From: Isoetes taiwanensis
Taxonomy: Eukaryota; Streptophyta; Lycopodiopsida; Isoetales; Isoetaceae
Direction of reading: 5' to 3'
DNA length: 64,000 nt
NCBI GenBank assembly: GCA_021234155.1
Contig: JAJEKV010000032.1
Span: 2,202,783-2,266,782, forward strand
Both the position numbers and the translations under genes were made by a program. How positions within the stretch are numbered: position 1 is the stretch's first letter; each line of letters starts with the position of its first letter. The notes under the pieces are model-generated. The model saw nothing but the letters and a program-made list of their open reading frames with translations, had not been told where the DNA came from and did not search any database. This document shows, in pieces, positions 10,925-21,275 of the stretch.

Positions 10925-11330
10925 ATGACATGGGAGGAATCATTCTACGCAATGGTTATCCACGAGGAATGGGAACACGGACTAAAATCTGCGCCGCATT
11001 CAAAGGGGGGCCACATGTGGCTTGGAGCATTTGAAAGCTCAAAAGAAGCCGCACGAGCTTATGATGCTACAGCACTAAGGATCAAAGATTTGAGAGAAAA
11101 CCTTAACTTCTATAAGATGCTCTTTCATTACACACTCCATCATGGGAATGAGGATGACATTCAGCTTCTTTAGCCAAGGATGCCAAAGTTGTAAAGATTG
11201 CAGCAGTTTGCCATCGAAGCCATAATCAAGGCAACGAAGATGCCACACAATAATCTAGAATTTGGGAGCGTCTCCTTCAAAACACTTTGTTCATATTCAG
11301 AAGAGAGTCCTCTATTGGATGATCAATCCT
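10925..11330 (+). pseudogene. AP2/ERF transcription factor remnant
   Basis: The frame from ATG 10925 contains MWLGAFESSKEAARAYDATA followed by LRIKDLRENLNF, the C-terminal half of an AP2/ERF DNA-binding domain (normally WLGTF...EEAARAYD...KLNF). The N-terminal half, which carries the beta-strand residues that touch the GCC box, is scrambled (EESFYAMVIHEEWEHGLKSA). A stop follows at 11173. Downstream pieces in the same frame (QQFAIEAIIKATK, EESPLLDDQSS) could be decayed remainder. The Arg and Trp residues needed for DNA contact are missing, so it is probably non-functional. Confidence 0.6.
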
Positions 11331-11334
11331 CGTG

Positions 11335-12195
11335 ACTTTCCAAGGAATGTATGAAGAAAAGAATGCGAGACCATCTTTGGGGACTTCCTTTGCCATGTTA
11401 ATGATGGTAATCTATACACCTAGGTCAACAACTGCCATGCATACTCAATGGCTTCCTTCCTAAAATAGTGTATCTTTTCCAACATCATCAAGATCGTTAT
11501 GTTTTTCTCTGGCACACATGCACTTCTGCGCATCGCATACCTTCTTTAACTGTTAACTGGTGCAACCAAATGCTAGGGCTGGTCTTTTTAAGCTAGCATC
11601 GGCTCTTCTTATGGAATGCATGGATGTCCCAGCTCTGGTACACAGTACTAGAGGAGATCATGCTATGGAATTCCTTATTGATGTGAGTCCAGAGCTGGCC
11701 ACAATAGTAGATGACATACTAAGTTCTACCTCACAAAGGATTATCGGGAAAGTACCAAAGAGCCCGAAAGGATTTCCACTTTTGGCGACCCTGTAGGTCA
11801 GTGCAGTGGGGGGAAAATATGAGTATAGACCTGAAAAACCCTGGCTTTGGATCAAGTAGAGGTGTTAATCTTGTAAGATAAGAACATATCTCTAGAACCA
11901 TATCGAAAGGATACTAACAACTTTGAGCACTAGAATGTATAGCTTATGGATTAGAGCTTTGCAGTAGATTGCACATGGCTTAATGAATTAGAGCTTTGCA
12001 ATTATAATAAAAAACAATTATTGACTTGAAAAGACAATATGAACACCGAATTACACAGTTGTAAAAAAGAAGATGTTTTATACTTCCACTAATCAGTTTT
12101 TGTAGTTAACACACCAACCAGTGTTTAACACTTATCTTGATTCATTTTGCAGCAAATGTAAGGATCCAGGAACAGAATGCCTTGCAAGCCAAGCC
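11335..12195. other. No supported gene
   Basis: A 78-codon open frame at 11560-11796 (plus) has no recognised motif and no splice context. The rest is AT-rich. Confidence 0.35.
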
Positions 12196-12200
12196 AATTC

Positions 12201-12812
12201 TTACTGCATCCTGACCAAAAGACGTTCCATTGCTCTTTCCAAGTTGGATCTTGCTGTAGCTTCGTATTTGTGATGGAAGTAGTCAGTATGGAAAATACAA
12301 TCGCGCTGTAAGAAGCTTTGTAAAACCTTCGTGCGTCTGTCACAGTAAACTTCAAGAGGAACCCACGCGTATTCCTCCCGAATTGCTCTGTCATACTCAT
12401 CAAAAGCCTCCTCTGGTCGACCCAAAATGGAAAGATCTATGTCTAGAATAATCTTGTCTACTTCACTATGAGGAACATGATCTTTGGTAGCCATGATCAT
12501 GTTATATATTCTGTTTTGTTGCTGCAAGTCCATACCTTGGGATAACTGACGAAAAAGAGTAGCACTCTGTACTTCGTTTTCATGTGATCGAGTATCGTAG
12601 ATAGCGTCATGGAACCATAGAGCAATCGCTACTTCTTCTTTTTGGGAAGAATCCATGAAGAGGTCGCCCAATTGGAGCAAGCAATCCTCCACGTGATGCA
12701 CATTGTGGTAACTGCGACCTGAACTATACAGGTGCTTCAGAGTGCCCATCACCTCCTCCGTCTGCTGCTCTGATTGACCCGTCAGTCTCCTCCATACTTC
12801 CACAAAATCCAT
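12201..12812 (-). CDS. HD-domain metal-dependent phosphohydrolase
   Basis: A complete intronless protein of 203 residues starts at ATG 12812 (MDFVEVWRRLTGQ). The open frame extends 33 bases upstream only through a TTG, so this ATG is the likely start. It matches the predicted HD-superfamily hydrolases of the COG4339 type. YHNVHHVEDCL (35-45) supplies the first metal-binding histidines, LWFHDAIYD (66-74) the HD pair (H68, D69), ENEVQSA follows, and LDIDLSILG (124-131) the distal Asp. These enzymes use divalent metals to hydrolyse phosphomonoesters or diesters, probably of nucleotides; the substrate is unknown. Length agrees with bacterial members. It shares strand and intronless structure with the spherulin-4-like gene 1.7 kb downstream. 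Confidence 0.85.
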   Translation of the reverse strand: MDFVEVWRRLTGQSEQQTEEVMGTLKHLYSSGRSYHNVHHVEDCLLQLGDLFMDSSQKEEVAIALWFHDAIYDTRSHENEVQSATLFRQLSQGMDLQQQNRIYNMIMATKDHVPHSEVDKIILDIDLSILGRPEEAFDEYDRAIREEYAWVPLEVYCDRRTKVLQSFLQRDCIFHTDYFHHKYEATARSNLERAMERLLVRMQ

Positions 12813-13568
12813 CCCCTTCTCAACCCTAATTAGGAAAACAAACAACCTAGATCCGCACTAGGCAACCAGATCCGACTCCCCAGTCAGCCGTTTACGCAAA
12901 TTGGCTGTGCCACAGTTTTACTCGACCTATCCCTTTCTTTTCATGTTCTATCTTTTGGTGTAGGGGAGGGTGCCCTTATTCCGCCTGATGCCCATCTTTC
13001 GCCCTTTTTTTCCCCTTCCTTCGCCCACCGTTGGACCCTTTTACGCCCACCTGTTTTCTCGTTTAGACCTCCCAAATTTGGACCTCCAACGCGTTTGCAT
13101 TACTTCGGATGGCTATTCGATCGTGCAGCAGCAGGGAGGAGCTTTGACAAGGCTGTCATCAGGTTTGTTTTTTTTTTTTCTAACTCTTCATCACATTCGT
13201 TTGTTTTTGTACTTCGAAACCTCCCTTATCAGACTGGTTATATATATATCCTTGTTTTTTCCTTGTATCAGCTTCATCACACTAGCTAGTTATGCTTGAT
13301 CTATACTTGTACCACTACAGCAATCCTCTTTTCTTTTTTTAGCTGTCACCTCGACAATCTTCTGTTCAATACAGGTGTTTTGACCTTGTTATCCAGTCCT
13401 CTGTTTATCTATCACTTCGACAATTTATCATGATCATCTCTATAGAACACATGCTTTGCGACCTGCCAGTCACTTTAGTCAAAGAATAAAATATTGATCT
13501 TATTGCTCTGTAGCCCAATTCACAAACAGGAATTGACAGTGTCCTTTAAACAAAATTTTAATTTATAG

Positions 13569-14690
13569 CTCCCCAATATGTTAGCACCATTTCGAGACCT
13601 CTTCAAGGATGCAGGAATTCATCATGTGCTTCATCATGTGCCTGTGAGTGTTGAAGGCCAAGCTCAGTGCATCAGGTTGCTAGAGGTTCTTAAGAAAAAG
13701 ACTTATGTTATTCAAAAGTCATATTTTTCTTGTAATTGGATAGAAAGATCACATATCCATATAAGATATCCATAACAATTTATTGTAATGAGATCATTTG
13801 ACTTATTATTTCCTTACTAGCATATATGTTCAGCCTACTAATAATATTGCATGGGAGATGATGTGAATTAAACGTTGGACAAATTCTTAGCTTTTGTTGC
13901 TGCAATACGTTATGATCAACTACAACTACAAATATTCTGTGTGGATAATACTTAAATGCAGCTTTTAGAGTTAACAAAATACTTGTATGAGGGCATACAG
14001 ATTTTGATCAATTCTGATAGGTATATTCTGGATCTTGCCTGCTTGAACACAAGTGCAGAGAGGATTATTTTCTGGGAATATTATTTTTACAGCAAAATGG
14101 AAAGAGATAATCTTAGTTAATTATATTATGAAGTTTTATGCTGTGGAACCATACTTGGAGCAGATATTACACCATGGTTTTTTCCATGGATTCGATGAAT
14201 CTTTTTGAACACCTGCATGTGTCATGTGAAGTAGATAAAAGAGAAGAACCACTGAGCTAAATTTTGTGCACAACGTCCTGGTAATATTGTTGTTGATGAT
14301 ATTCAATAATGGCCGTTTCATCTTCTATGATTTTGGTATGATGTGCAGGTACTGTGATCCTCTTGTTGTTGGGTCAAGGATCTCTATTTCAGCTAGTCTT
14401 ACATGGCTAATTAATGATGATATTGTTATCTTTGAACTGTGACTAGATTGAAAATATTCCAATCATGCACACCTGTTGCCTGCAGCATTAGTCCAAATAT
14501 CAGGGATGGAGTTTATGAAAAGGACCCTGATAAGGTTGGTCTATGAAATGAATATCAAGAGTATCAATAGATATTACTTTTCAGCATTCCATAGTTTTTG
14601 AAGCTGCTAGTGATTAAATTACCATTCAAGGTATTTGAAGAGGGAGAAAAGGAGCCGAACAAGAAATTGCGTCTTGCAGCAATAGGTATG
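13569..14690 (+). CDS. Exons of an unrecognised gene (partial)
   Basis: Three pieces look like exons with fitting splice signals. At 13569-13675 the frame LPNMLAPFRDLFKDAGIHHV continues to GQAQCIR before CAG^GTTGC. Near 14486-14536, SPNIRDGVYEKDPDK ends at AAG^GTTGG. Near 14631-14686, VFEEGEKEPNKKLRLAAI ends at ATAG^GTAT. A fourth piece near 14350 reads YCDPLVVGSRISIS. I cannot name the family, and the pieces may not belong to one gene. Upstream, GC-richer DNA at 12970-13160 could be a promoter or first exon. It may be a real multi-exon gene or a decayed one. Confidence 0.35.
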
Positions 14691-14699
14691 GCAGCATTC

Positions 14700-15900
14700 T
14701 GGTTAAATGTTTTAGTTCTGGCTTCTTCTAGAGTGTAATATGGTGTGTATAATGCACGCTTACTATTTGTGATATTATTGCGTACTACCAGAAACGCACA
14801 ATAGTTGTAACTAGCGTACTTCGACCAAACCCAAACCCAAGTTGTAGTTGTAGTTGCACTTGCTAGAGTCTCAAACCCAAGTCAATATACATGAAATGGA
14901 ATTATTGATGTCCATGCAAAACTTGCTGAAGGAGAGATGGCCTTTATCTATATTATGCAATGCATAATGCTGGTAAGATGCCAAATAGATTCATTTTTTT
15001 AAGCATCTTAAATTATAGCAGGACAAGATCTTATGAAAATAAGATTATGCATCTAATATGTATGGAAACAAGATTAGCATGGAATGAATGGGCAGTTGTG
15101 CTAACGGCTGGTTCACAATGTTTGCAAAACTAATATAGCTGCTAATTTTGCAGCATAAGAAGGGGAATTATTACATCAAAGGACCTTTTTTTTGGCTATC
15201 AGTTTGTAAAGTGAATCGATAGGCACAAGAATTATCCCTGATTTCTGTTTTTAGTGAATTGAATAATTATAATAAAAGCTTTGGAACAATAGCATTTGCT
15301 ATTGAGGGTTCAAACCCCTTATGTTATTTAAATGTTCTCCCTATTATGACTTTTCTACAGAAAAATAGTTGGCACAATTGTGGTAAAAATCAATGTTACC
15401 TCAGCAAGTAGGCAATTGGCCATTAAAGGTCCCATGTGGGCAATTAAAGGTCCCCGTGTGGACTTTTGATGGGCATTTAGTGGTCTATTGAAGGGCACAT
15501 GTAGTCTATTAGGATCAAATTAACGTCAAGCCTTAAAACCTTCGTAGGGGACTTCAAATATATCAAAAACTCTGGTATTTAGTATCAAATGAAAGCTAAA
15601 GAGGGAAATTTCACCATTGTATGTTAAAATGGGAAGTTAAGAAAAACTTAGCCCATCATAATAAAATTTGTCTCCTTAAGTGGGCGCTTCATGGTCACCC
15701 TCCCCTAAGGGAATCGCCCGCTGGGCGACATTCCAGCGCAGGAAAAGCGGCCCACGCTAACGTGAAATTCCGCTGGGAGACTTTCTGCCGTCGATCCCCT
15801 ATTTTCAACGGCCAGGATTAACTGTTTGCAGGGTTAAAAATAAAAAAGGGTGATGTCGCACAAAAAGGTTGCCCTCGTGGAGAGGCGTAGAGAAAATTAG
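14700..15900. other. No supported gene
   Basis: AT-rich DNA with short local repeats, such as CCCATGTGGGCAATTAAAGG and variants near 15440. A GC-rich patch at 15690-15800 has small inverted repeats (CGCCCGCTGGGCG) but no gene. Confidence 0.35.
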
Positions 15901-15911
15901 TAATAAGAAAA

Positions 15912-16020
15912 GGTCGAGAGCGAGCTGTTTCGCTGTGAAACAGTCTGAGCCACGAAGCGGCGAGCCAGCTGTTTCACTGCGAAACAGCGAGCTCCGACCA
16001 TTTTCTACATAAAAGTCAAG
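15912..16020. mobile_element. Small foldback element
   Basis: The arm GGTCGAGAGCGAGCTGTTTC near 15913 pairs with GAAACAGCGAGCTCCGACC near 16000-16019, giving about 20 bp with few mismatches. Each arm holds its own smaller hairpin (CTGTTTCGCTGTGAAACAG and CTGTTTCACTGCGAAACAG). No clear target duplication was seen. It may be a miniature inverted-repeat element. Confidence 0.5.
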
Positions 16021-16195
16021 GATGACCACATTTTAGCCCGCCCGACTGTTTTTTCCGGCAATAAAAACACCTAGTTTTCAGATGATCGAGAATAGAACTA
16101 TTACAGGTTTAAATCTTGGCTGAAAAGGGCGAAATGTCGCCGTCTTGACTTTTATGATTTGGCAATGGAATAATGTTCTTATATCAATGGTAAGT

Positions 16196-16258
16196 AGACA
16201 TGATTTTAAGAGATGAAACACCATTAATATTAATTGTCATCCAAATATATGAAATGTC
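16196..16258. repeat. Left flanking direct repeat of structured element
   Basis: About 63 bp containing ATGATTTTAAGAGATGAAAC is repeated with roughly eight differences at 17158-17221, on the far side of the element at 16259-17159. It is longer than a usual target-site duplication. Confidence 0.75.
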
Positions 16259-17159
16259 ATCGATTCGCGTAGGGGATCGACATTCTTGCACAAGATGAGC
16301 ATGTGTGCATTGCATGCGTCACATGCATTTTTAGGTCGTTCATCAGGTTGAGGGATCGCTATTTATTGCAGAGTTCTTCGTCGACGTTTCATCGGCGCTT
16401 TTTCATCTCTCAGTAGTATCCATGGCTCCCACCCTTCCCCCCCTTAAAATTGTTATTTATATGTTCATATTTGTTACGCGTGGCACGCGTGACCAGCCCC
16501 TCGCTTTTTCGAGGCGTAAATGTTGTTTTTTGTCGCGTGGCACGCGTGACCAGCCCCTCGCTTTTCGAGGTTTTTTTTGCTATTGGTTTTTCTGTTGATG
16601 ATGTGCAGGTCCAGGGGTGATGCGCGACTTCGGTATTCTCTGTGGAGCGTGGGTTTTTTTGTGGGAACGTTTAGCAGCCCTGCGTTGTCCAAGCCCCTTG
16701 CCGAGATTTTATCGCTAGGGTGTTTCCTCGAAAACCCGAAAGGGCGGGGTTTTTTAATCCCGGTGATAAGCTCTCGGCAGGTACACTAGCCAACATCTGT
16801 AGCACACAATTTTATTTGGGGTCCAGGTGTTATAACTGGATATTCCCTATGTTTTTCATTTTTTGGGTAGCATGCGATGTGCAGCTACCCACCCTATACC
16901 ATTGTAGAAAAACTGCTGAGATGAATGAATTCTCATCTCTCAGCAGTATCCATGGCTTCTATTCTTTGATCTCATGCGGAGGAGGGGCTTCTTCTTGCAT
17001 GAGCTACTCTCTCTTGACCATTCATATCCTTTCCAACCTCTTCTATCTTTGCCCTTTTGTCCGGCATAGGACAATCTTCAACTTTTCTCCTCGGATCTAG
17101 TATTTGAAGTTCTCTAGTATCGGGATGTTGTTGGTTTATGCGAGTCGCAGTGCAAGAAT
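16259..17159 (+). mobile_element. Structured non-coding mobile element, copy 1
   Basis: This segment is homologous along its length, apart from indels, to 42198-42846. It has no convincing reading frame but a series of hairpins: GCATGTG...CACATGC (16300s), two copies of GCGTGGCACGC followed by CCTCG...CGAGG (about 16478-16520 and 16535-16577), a long stem at 16699-16779, GGGTAGC...GCTACCC (near 16866-16891), and CTGCTGAGATGA...TCATCTCTCAGCAG (16911-16945). The 5' subterminal ATTCTTGCAC (16282-16291) is the exact complement of GTGCAAGAAT at the 3' end (17150-17159). The corresponding bases in copy 2 differ but also pair. It is flanked by direct repeats of about 63 bp. The class is unknown to me; no hammerhead core, LTR or transposase was found. 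Confidence 0.7.
16699..16779 (+). other. Long stem with conserved apical loop (copy B)
   Basis: TGCCGAGATTTTATCGCTAG at 16699 pairs with GATAAGCTCTCGGCA ending at 16779. The apex, CCTCGAAAACCCGAAAGGGC then GGGGTTTTTTAATCCC, is shared with the LINE 3' UTR stem-loops at 6119-6193 and 30361-30430. Confidence 0.65.
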
Positions 17160-17221
17160 AGATATGATTTTAAGAGATGAAATACCATTGATATTAATTA
17201 TCATCCAAAAGTATGAATTAT
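17158..17221. repeat. Right flanking direct repeat of structured element
   Basis: Partner of the repeat at 16196-16258, containing ATGATTTTAAGAGATGAAAT. About 87% of positions agree by eye. Confidence 0.75.
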
Positions 17222-17224
17222 CCG

Positions 17225-18290
17225 TGTACAGATTTTAATATTAATGATTCCGTAGATTAAAAACTAATAAATATTTTGAATTGACATTTATCTCAAATGA
17301 TGATAAGAATTGTTGCAGACAGTTCTTTGACTGGCCATTCAAGTACTCATCGCTTAATAAATTAGTTACAAAAGGCCATTTCATGTCCATATAAGATATA
17401 TTTAATAGACATTTTTGCTAAGAGGTTGCATCCACTCACTAACTTGCACAATTGCTAGAGGAATGATGTACTTCAAATTCAAAGGAAAAAGATTTGCAGG
17501 TTGGTCTACCGTTTTGTATTGATTGGAATCAATGAAATGGGTAGGTCTTAGATAGAGAGTAGCTACCGCACACTGTGGAAATTGATAATATGATTTTTAA
17601 TATTAATAAACAAATGCAAACCTTTACCAGCAATATCTACAACTTCATCTTTGTTCGGAGCTGGCATATGCCATTGTCATGGACTAATCTTTACATGCTT
17701 GCAAAAATCTTTTTGCTGTTAAAAGCCAGAAACTGCCAGAATCTTTGAATGCTAAGGCCATGTAGATGGCAATGTAGTCAGCGAATGATAGCATTGCAAT
17801 GCTTAGGTAGAACTTAAAACCGTGACTTACAGGAGATAAGCACCGACACATTCTTCGTTGATTCTATAATCCACGTCATCTCCGGACTAGGGACCATCAT
17901 GAAATCTTGGGCGAAGTTGCCATATACGTGAAATTCTGCTGCTGATGATTTCTTACCCATCCGAATTGTTGTGCTGTGTAGTGTCAATGGGTACTTGAAT
18001 ATGAAATTACAGGTCCACCTCCTGGAAACAAGACCTAATTGGTAAGAGAACAGAGAATTAAAAAAGGTAGCTTCCAATCGATGCATCATTGGGATCTCAA
18101 TCAAGGTGCCCTACTCTTCCGATGAAGCTCTGAGGTCGGGAAGACCTATTGATTGAATTGTGTCACACAAACCCTGAATATAGCTGGATGTTTCAAACAC
18201 TATATGGTTAGGGGCTATGCAATCCTCTGTTTTTTTTTTTGCCCTCTCTTCTTCCTTGGAGTTTTCGGCGAGCTCTTAAGCTTGCTCACT
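17225..18290. other. No supported gene; 3' flank of minus-strand gene
   Basis: AT-rich sequence without a recognised gene. The part next to 18294 probably contains the 3' UTR of the protein gene there. Confidence 0.35.
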
Positions 18291-18293
18291 TTC

Positions 18294-19244
18294 CTAGGAT
18301 GGGGGTGATGCAAGATCTCCTTCTGCATGTGCCATTTCCTTGCCGAAATCTTCATGATCTACCTGAGCTTGCTCTTTGCATAAAGAAATCTCGGCCCTCA
18401 TCTCTTCAACCATCAAACCAAACCTGCTGGTGATATTCTTTCTAACTGTCTCTCTCTTCTGATCTTCCAAAGTTACCTCTATCATCCATTTTATCTCCAC
18501 CTGTTGATTGATCCAAGCAGTTCTCATTACCAGATTAAGGAGTCCGTGCTCAATCTGCTCGTCTGCCACAGCTTCGGCCCTTCTCTTGGCCCTCACCCAA
18601 ATTCGCCTAAGATTGTGCTGCCACAGGTAATCTTCATCCGCACTCCACTCCAGCTTCACTAGTTCAAAGTTCCTCTTCCTCCTGCTTATTTCTGGAGCAT
18701 TTGGTTTCCTACCTCTTACGACTGCTGGCAGCTTGTAATCATTGGTCATGCAATGCGTAGTAAGTCTGTGGATCTCCAGATCCCACTTCTTGGAGTAGCT
18801 ACTACTATACCCACCGAATAAACAATACCATTGGCCATCTCCCTCATCCAATTTCCAATTTGGCATTGGAGGAGGGTTCTCCACGGCATCCTCATCGAAA
18901 TCTATTTCGACCTCTATGCTATCTTCTGCCTCCTTGCAATCAACCTTTTCTTTCTCACCTGCAACCGGAACAAACCTCGGGGGATACTCCCCCCCCTCCC
19001 TCTCCCCAATACCTGGAAATAACTCAGCCACCTGACTAACAAACTTAGCCTCCACAAATAGATCTGCCATGGGACCTGCGCCTCCAACTGCCCCAAAACC
19101 TGCAGGAAATTTAGGAGGGAAGTCCACCTCTGAATAGACCTGTTCTTCCTGCAAGGGATTGTTCGCAGGGAAGACGAAAGCCGAGTTAGCAGAAGATTCT
19201 GCCTGGAAGTTCTCATTAACTGAGGTTCCAAGACTCTGCTCCAT
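18294..19244 (-). CDS. Unrecognised 316-residue protein, C2H2-like motif
   Basis: An uninterrupted frame begins at ATG 19244 (MEQSLGTSVNENFQAE). The open frame also runs 39 bases upstream from a TTG. The N-terminal third is Pro/Gly/Phe-rich and probably disordered. Next comes an acidic stretch (EVEIDFDEDAVENPPP), then a segment resembling a damaged zinc finger (WYCLFGG, a spacer, then EIHRLTTHC). A basic patch (RGRKPNAPEISRRKRNFELV) may be a nuclear localisation signal. The C-terminal half is charged and helical, with many Glu, Arg and Lys, and could form a coiled coil. It has one exon and no transposase or RNase motif. It may be a nuclear protein or a domesticated transposon product; neither is proven. 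Confidence 0.6.
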   Translation of the reverse strand: MEQSLGTSVNENFQAESSANSAFVFPANNPLQEEQVYSEVDFPPKFPAGFGAVGGAGPMADLFVEAKFVSQVAELFPGIGEREGGEYPPRFVPVAGEKEKVDCKEAEDSIEVEIDFDEDAVENPPPMPNWKLDEGDGQWYCLFGGYSSSYSKKWDLEIHRLTTHCMTNDYKLPAVVRGRKPNAPEISRRKRNFELVKLEWSADEDYLWQHNLRRIWVRAKRRAEAVADEQIEHGLLNLVMRTAWINQQVEIKWMIEVTLEDQKRETVRKNITSRFGLMVEEMRAEISLCKEQAQVDHEDFGKEMAHAEGDLASPPS

Positions 19245-19639
19245 CTGGACCGTGGTTGTGACAGGAAAAAGACAAGATTTCAAGCAGGAGGAGCAGAGGC
19301 GCCGGAACGAAACTAAGTGCAGGTCCGCTGAAAGAGAATTCTGGAAACAGAGAGAGAAGGATTTTTTGGCACTAACTAACAGTTGTGATTCCTTCGAACG
19401 AGTTCACTATCCTTAAGTTTCTATCCTTAAAGGTTGCTCAGGCCAATGAGTCTGCAATCATACCCTTTGTCAGGGTACAGTGTACGGCTATTAATGACAG
19501 TCGTCCGGAATTCAATTCAAAAGTTTCTTCGAAAAGCTGGGCCTTAAATATTAAAATAGAATATAATAAAATAGCCACGAAATATACAAGATGGATATCC
19601 CATACCAATGTGGCTAGGACGGTCTGGATAAGTCCTTCA

Positions 19640-20062
19640 AGGGCGGTGATTCCATCTGGTGGATTCACAGTGTGGTGATTCCTTCTGGTAGAATTACATT
19701 GTGGTGATTCTGCCGGGCAGAAGTGCAATGGGGTGATTCAGTCTGGCGGAATTACAAATTGGAGATTCCGTCTGGCGGAATTACACTATGGTGACCGCCG
19801 CGCGGAAGTGCAATGCGGTGATTCTGTCTAGGAGAATTACAAGATGGTGATTCCGTCCAGCGGAATACTTCACGTGGTGATTCCATCTGGCGGGATATCG
19901 TGGATGGTATTCCGTCCCGTAGAATCTGCCACTGGTGATTCCATGGGGGTGGATGCTAGAACATATCAAGGCTGCGTCCGTCGCGTGGAATAAAAGAGCA
20001 GTGATTCTATCTGGCGGTATTCTGCCGTTGTGATTCCGCGGGGAGGTATAAAATGGACACGG
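19640..20062. repeat. 29-bp minisatellite
   Basis: About fourteen diverged units follow the pattern GTGGTGATTCCGTCTGGCGG then AATTACANT. Spacing is mostly 29 bp, with 27- and 30-bp variants. Because 29 is not a multiple of three, all frames are cycled and the open frames over it (PPDRITAL-like peptides on the minus strand) are spurious. Diverged copies (CGCGACAGAATCAC) continue to about 20190. Confidence 0.85.
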
Positions 20063-20194
20063 ACGGCTGGGATCCATCAGAGGTACATCCGATACTGTGA
20101 GGTATGGAAAACGGGACCTCCGGAACGGATCCTATTCCTGGAGGGTCTATGATTTCGCGGGAGAGTATTCACCGCGACAGAATCACAAAAACTA

Positions 20195-20905
20195 GGGTAA
20201 AGCTATTTTCACCCGACGTTTATGTATTAGATAATTTCCGACAGGAGGGATTCCGCTGGAAAACTTTCGAGGCGGCGCCGCCAGCTGAGGTGGCACATGA
20301 GGCCTGTGTAATTTATAGAGAAGGGTTAAGCAGTCAGTTTCGGTTGAGTTCTATGTTTTTCCAATTTTGAATCGAAGTTGCCTCCAAAATTTCGAGGCTT
20401 AACCTCCTCATATAATAGAAATATATATTATCCTCAATGAACCATTGAAAACCTTCAACAATAATAGTTTCCATAAAACATCCACCTTCAAGTACTATGA
20501 CTTAGGTCTTTTACAAGGTAGCTCTTCAGCTCATGCATCAATATCCAGGTTAAATAGCATGTTGCACAACGATGTAAGCTCTGAGCAACCTTGTCTAGTA
20601 ACAATCAATCTGAACAATTTACAGATAACAACACGTGATGACTTTAACTTGTATTATTTACTAGATAGCTTATTGCATGTCTTTTAACGTGATACAAGTC
20701 GTTACAAAACTAATGTTTGTGAGATTTTTTATAAATGCTATATGATTGGGAGCTTACATTGAAGCAATATTCATTTTTTCTTAACAGATATAAAGCAGTT
20801 TGGCATTTTTCTTTTTTTCTGTGTTCCTCTCTATTTTTTCTGCGCCATAATCTAATATCATATCTTCCTGCCACGTCTTTCATTCGATAAAATCTTGCTC
20901 GACGT
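20195..20905. other. No supported gene
   Basis: AT-rich sequence. I see no domain-bearing frame or RNA gene. Confidence 0.35.
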
Positions 20906-20914
20906 TTGGCAGCG

Positions 20915-21213
20915 ATGGCGTCCGGCATCGGCTTTGGCTGTAACACTTCGAGTGCTCCAGCATCTGCAAAACGGTAATGGCAGGTAAGGCGCCATCAAGC
21001 GGGATATTGTTGGACCTGAATTCCGTGGATGCGGGTAAGGCAATGGAGTCTTCTCCTTCGGCAGTCCTTAAAGCTTCGGATGCTGCAGTTAATGCTTCTA
21101 GGGGTAAAGCATTTGCTGCTACATGCGATCTGGCTTCTGCTGCTATGGCGCTTCCGAGCAAGAAGAAGCGAGGTCCCGGCTTGAGAGCAATGCTTGCCTT
21201 ATATTTTGTGTAA
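20915..21213 (+). CDS. Possible small Ala/Ser-rich protein
   Basis: This GC-richer island has an ATG in good context at 20915 (GCGATGGCG, peptide MASGIGFGCNTSSAPASAKR, stop TAA) and a longer frame from ATG 20977 (78 residues, MAGKAPSSGILLDLNSVDAG onward). The second holds LLDLNSV, which resembles an EAR-type repression motif, and ends with the basic PSKKKRGPGLR. The first segment ends at CG^GTAATG, a possible splice donor. Codon use looks more gene-like than the surroundings, but no family is recognised and the two frames do not join simply. Confidence 0.25.
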
Positions 21214-21275
21214 AAGTTTTGCTCTGATTTATTGTCTCTCCTGATAAAGTCCAACTTCAATCCAACTTAATCCGC

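Noticed and set aside
16330-16350. Hammerhead ribozyme core (CTGATGA on the minus strand)
   Set aside because: No GAAA segment or closing stems follow at the right distance, and the motif is absent from the second copy of the element.
19438-20077. Minus-strand frames with repeated PPDRITAL-like peptides
   Set aside because: They are produced by the 29-bp minisatellite, whose period is not a multiple of three, so the peptide pattern drifts between frames.
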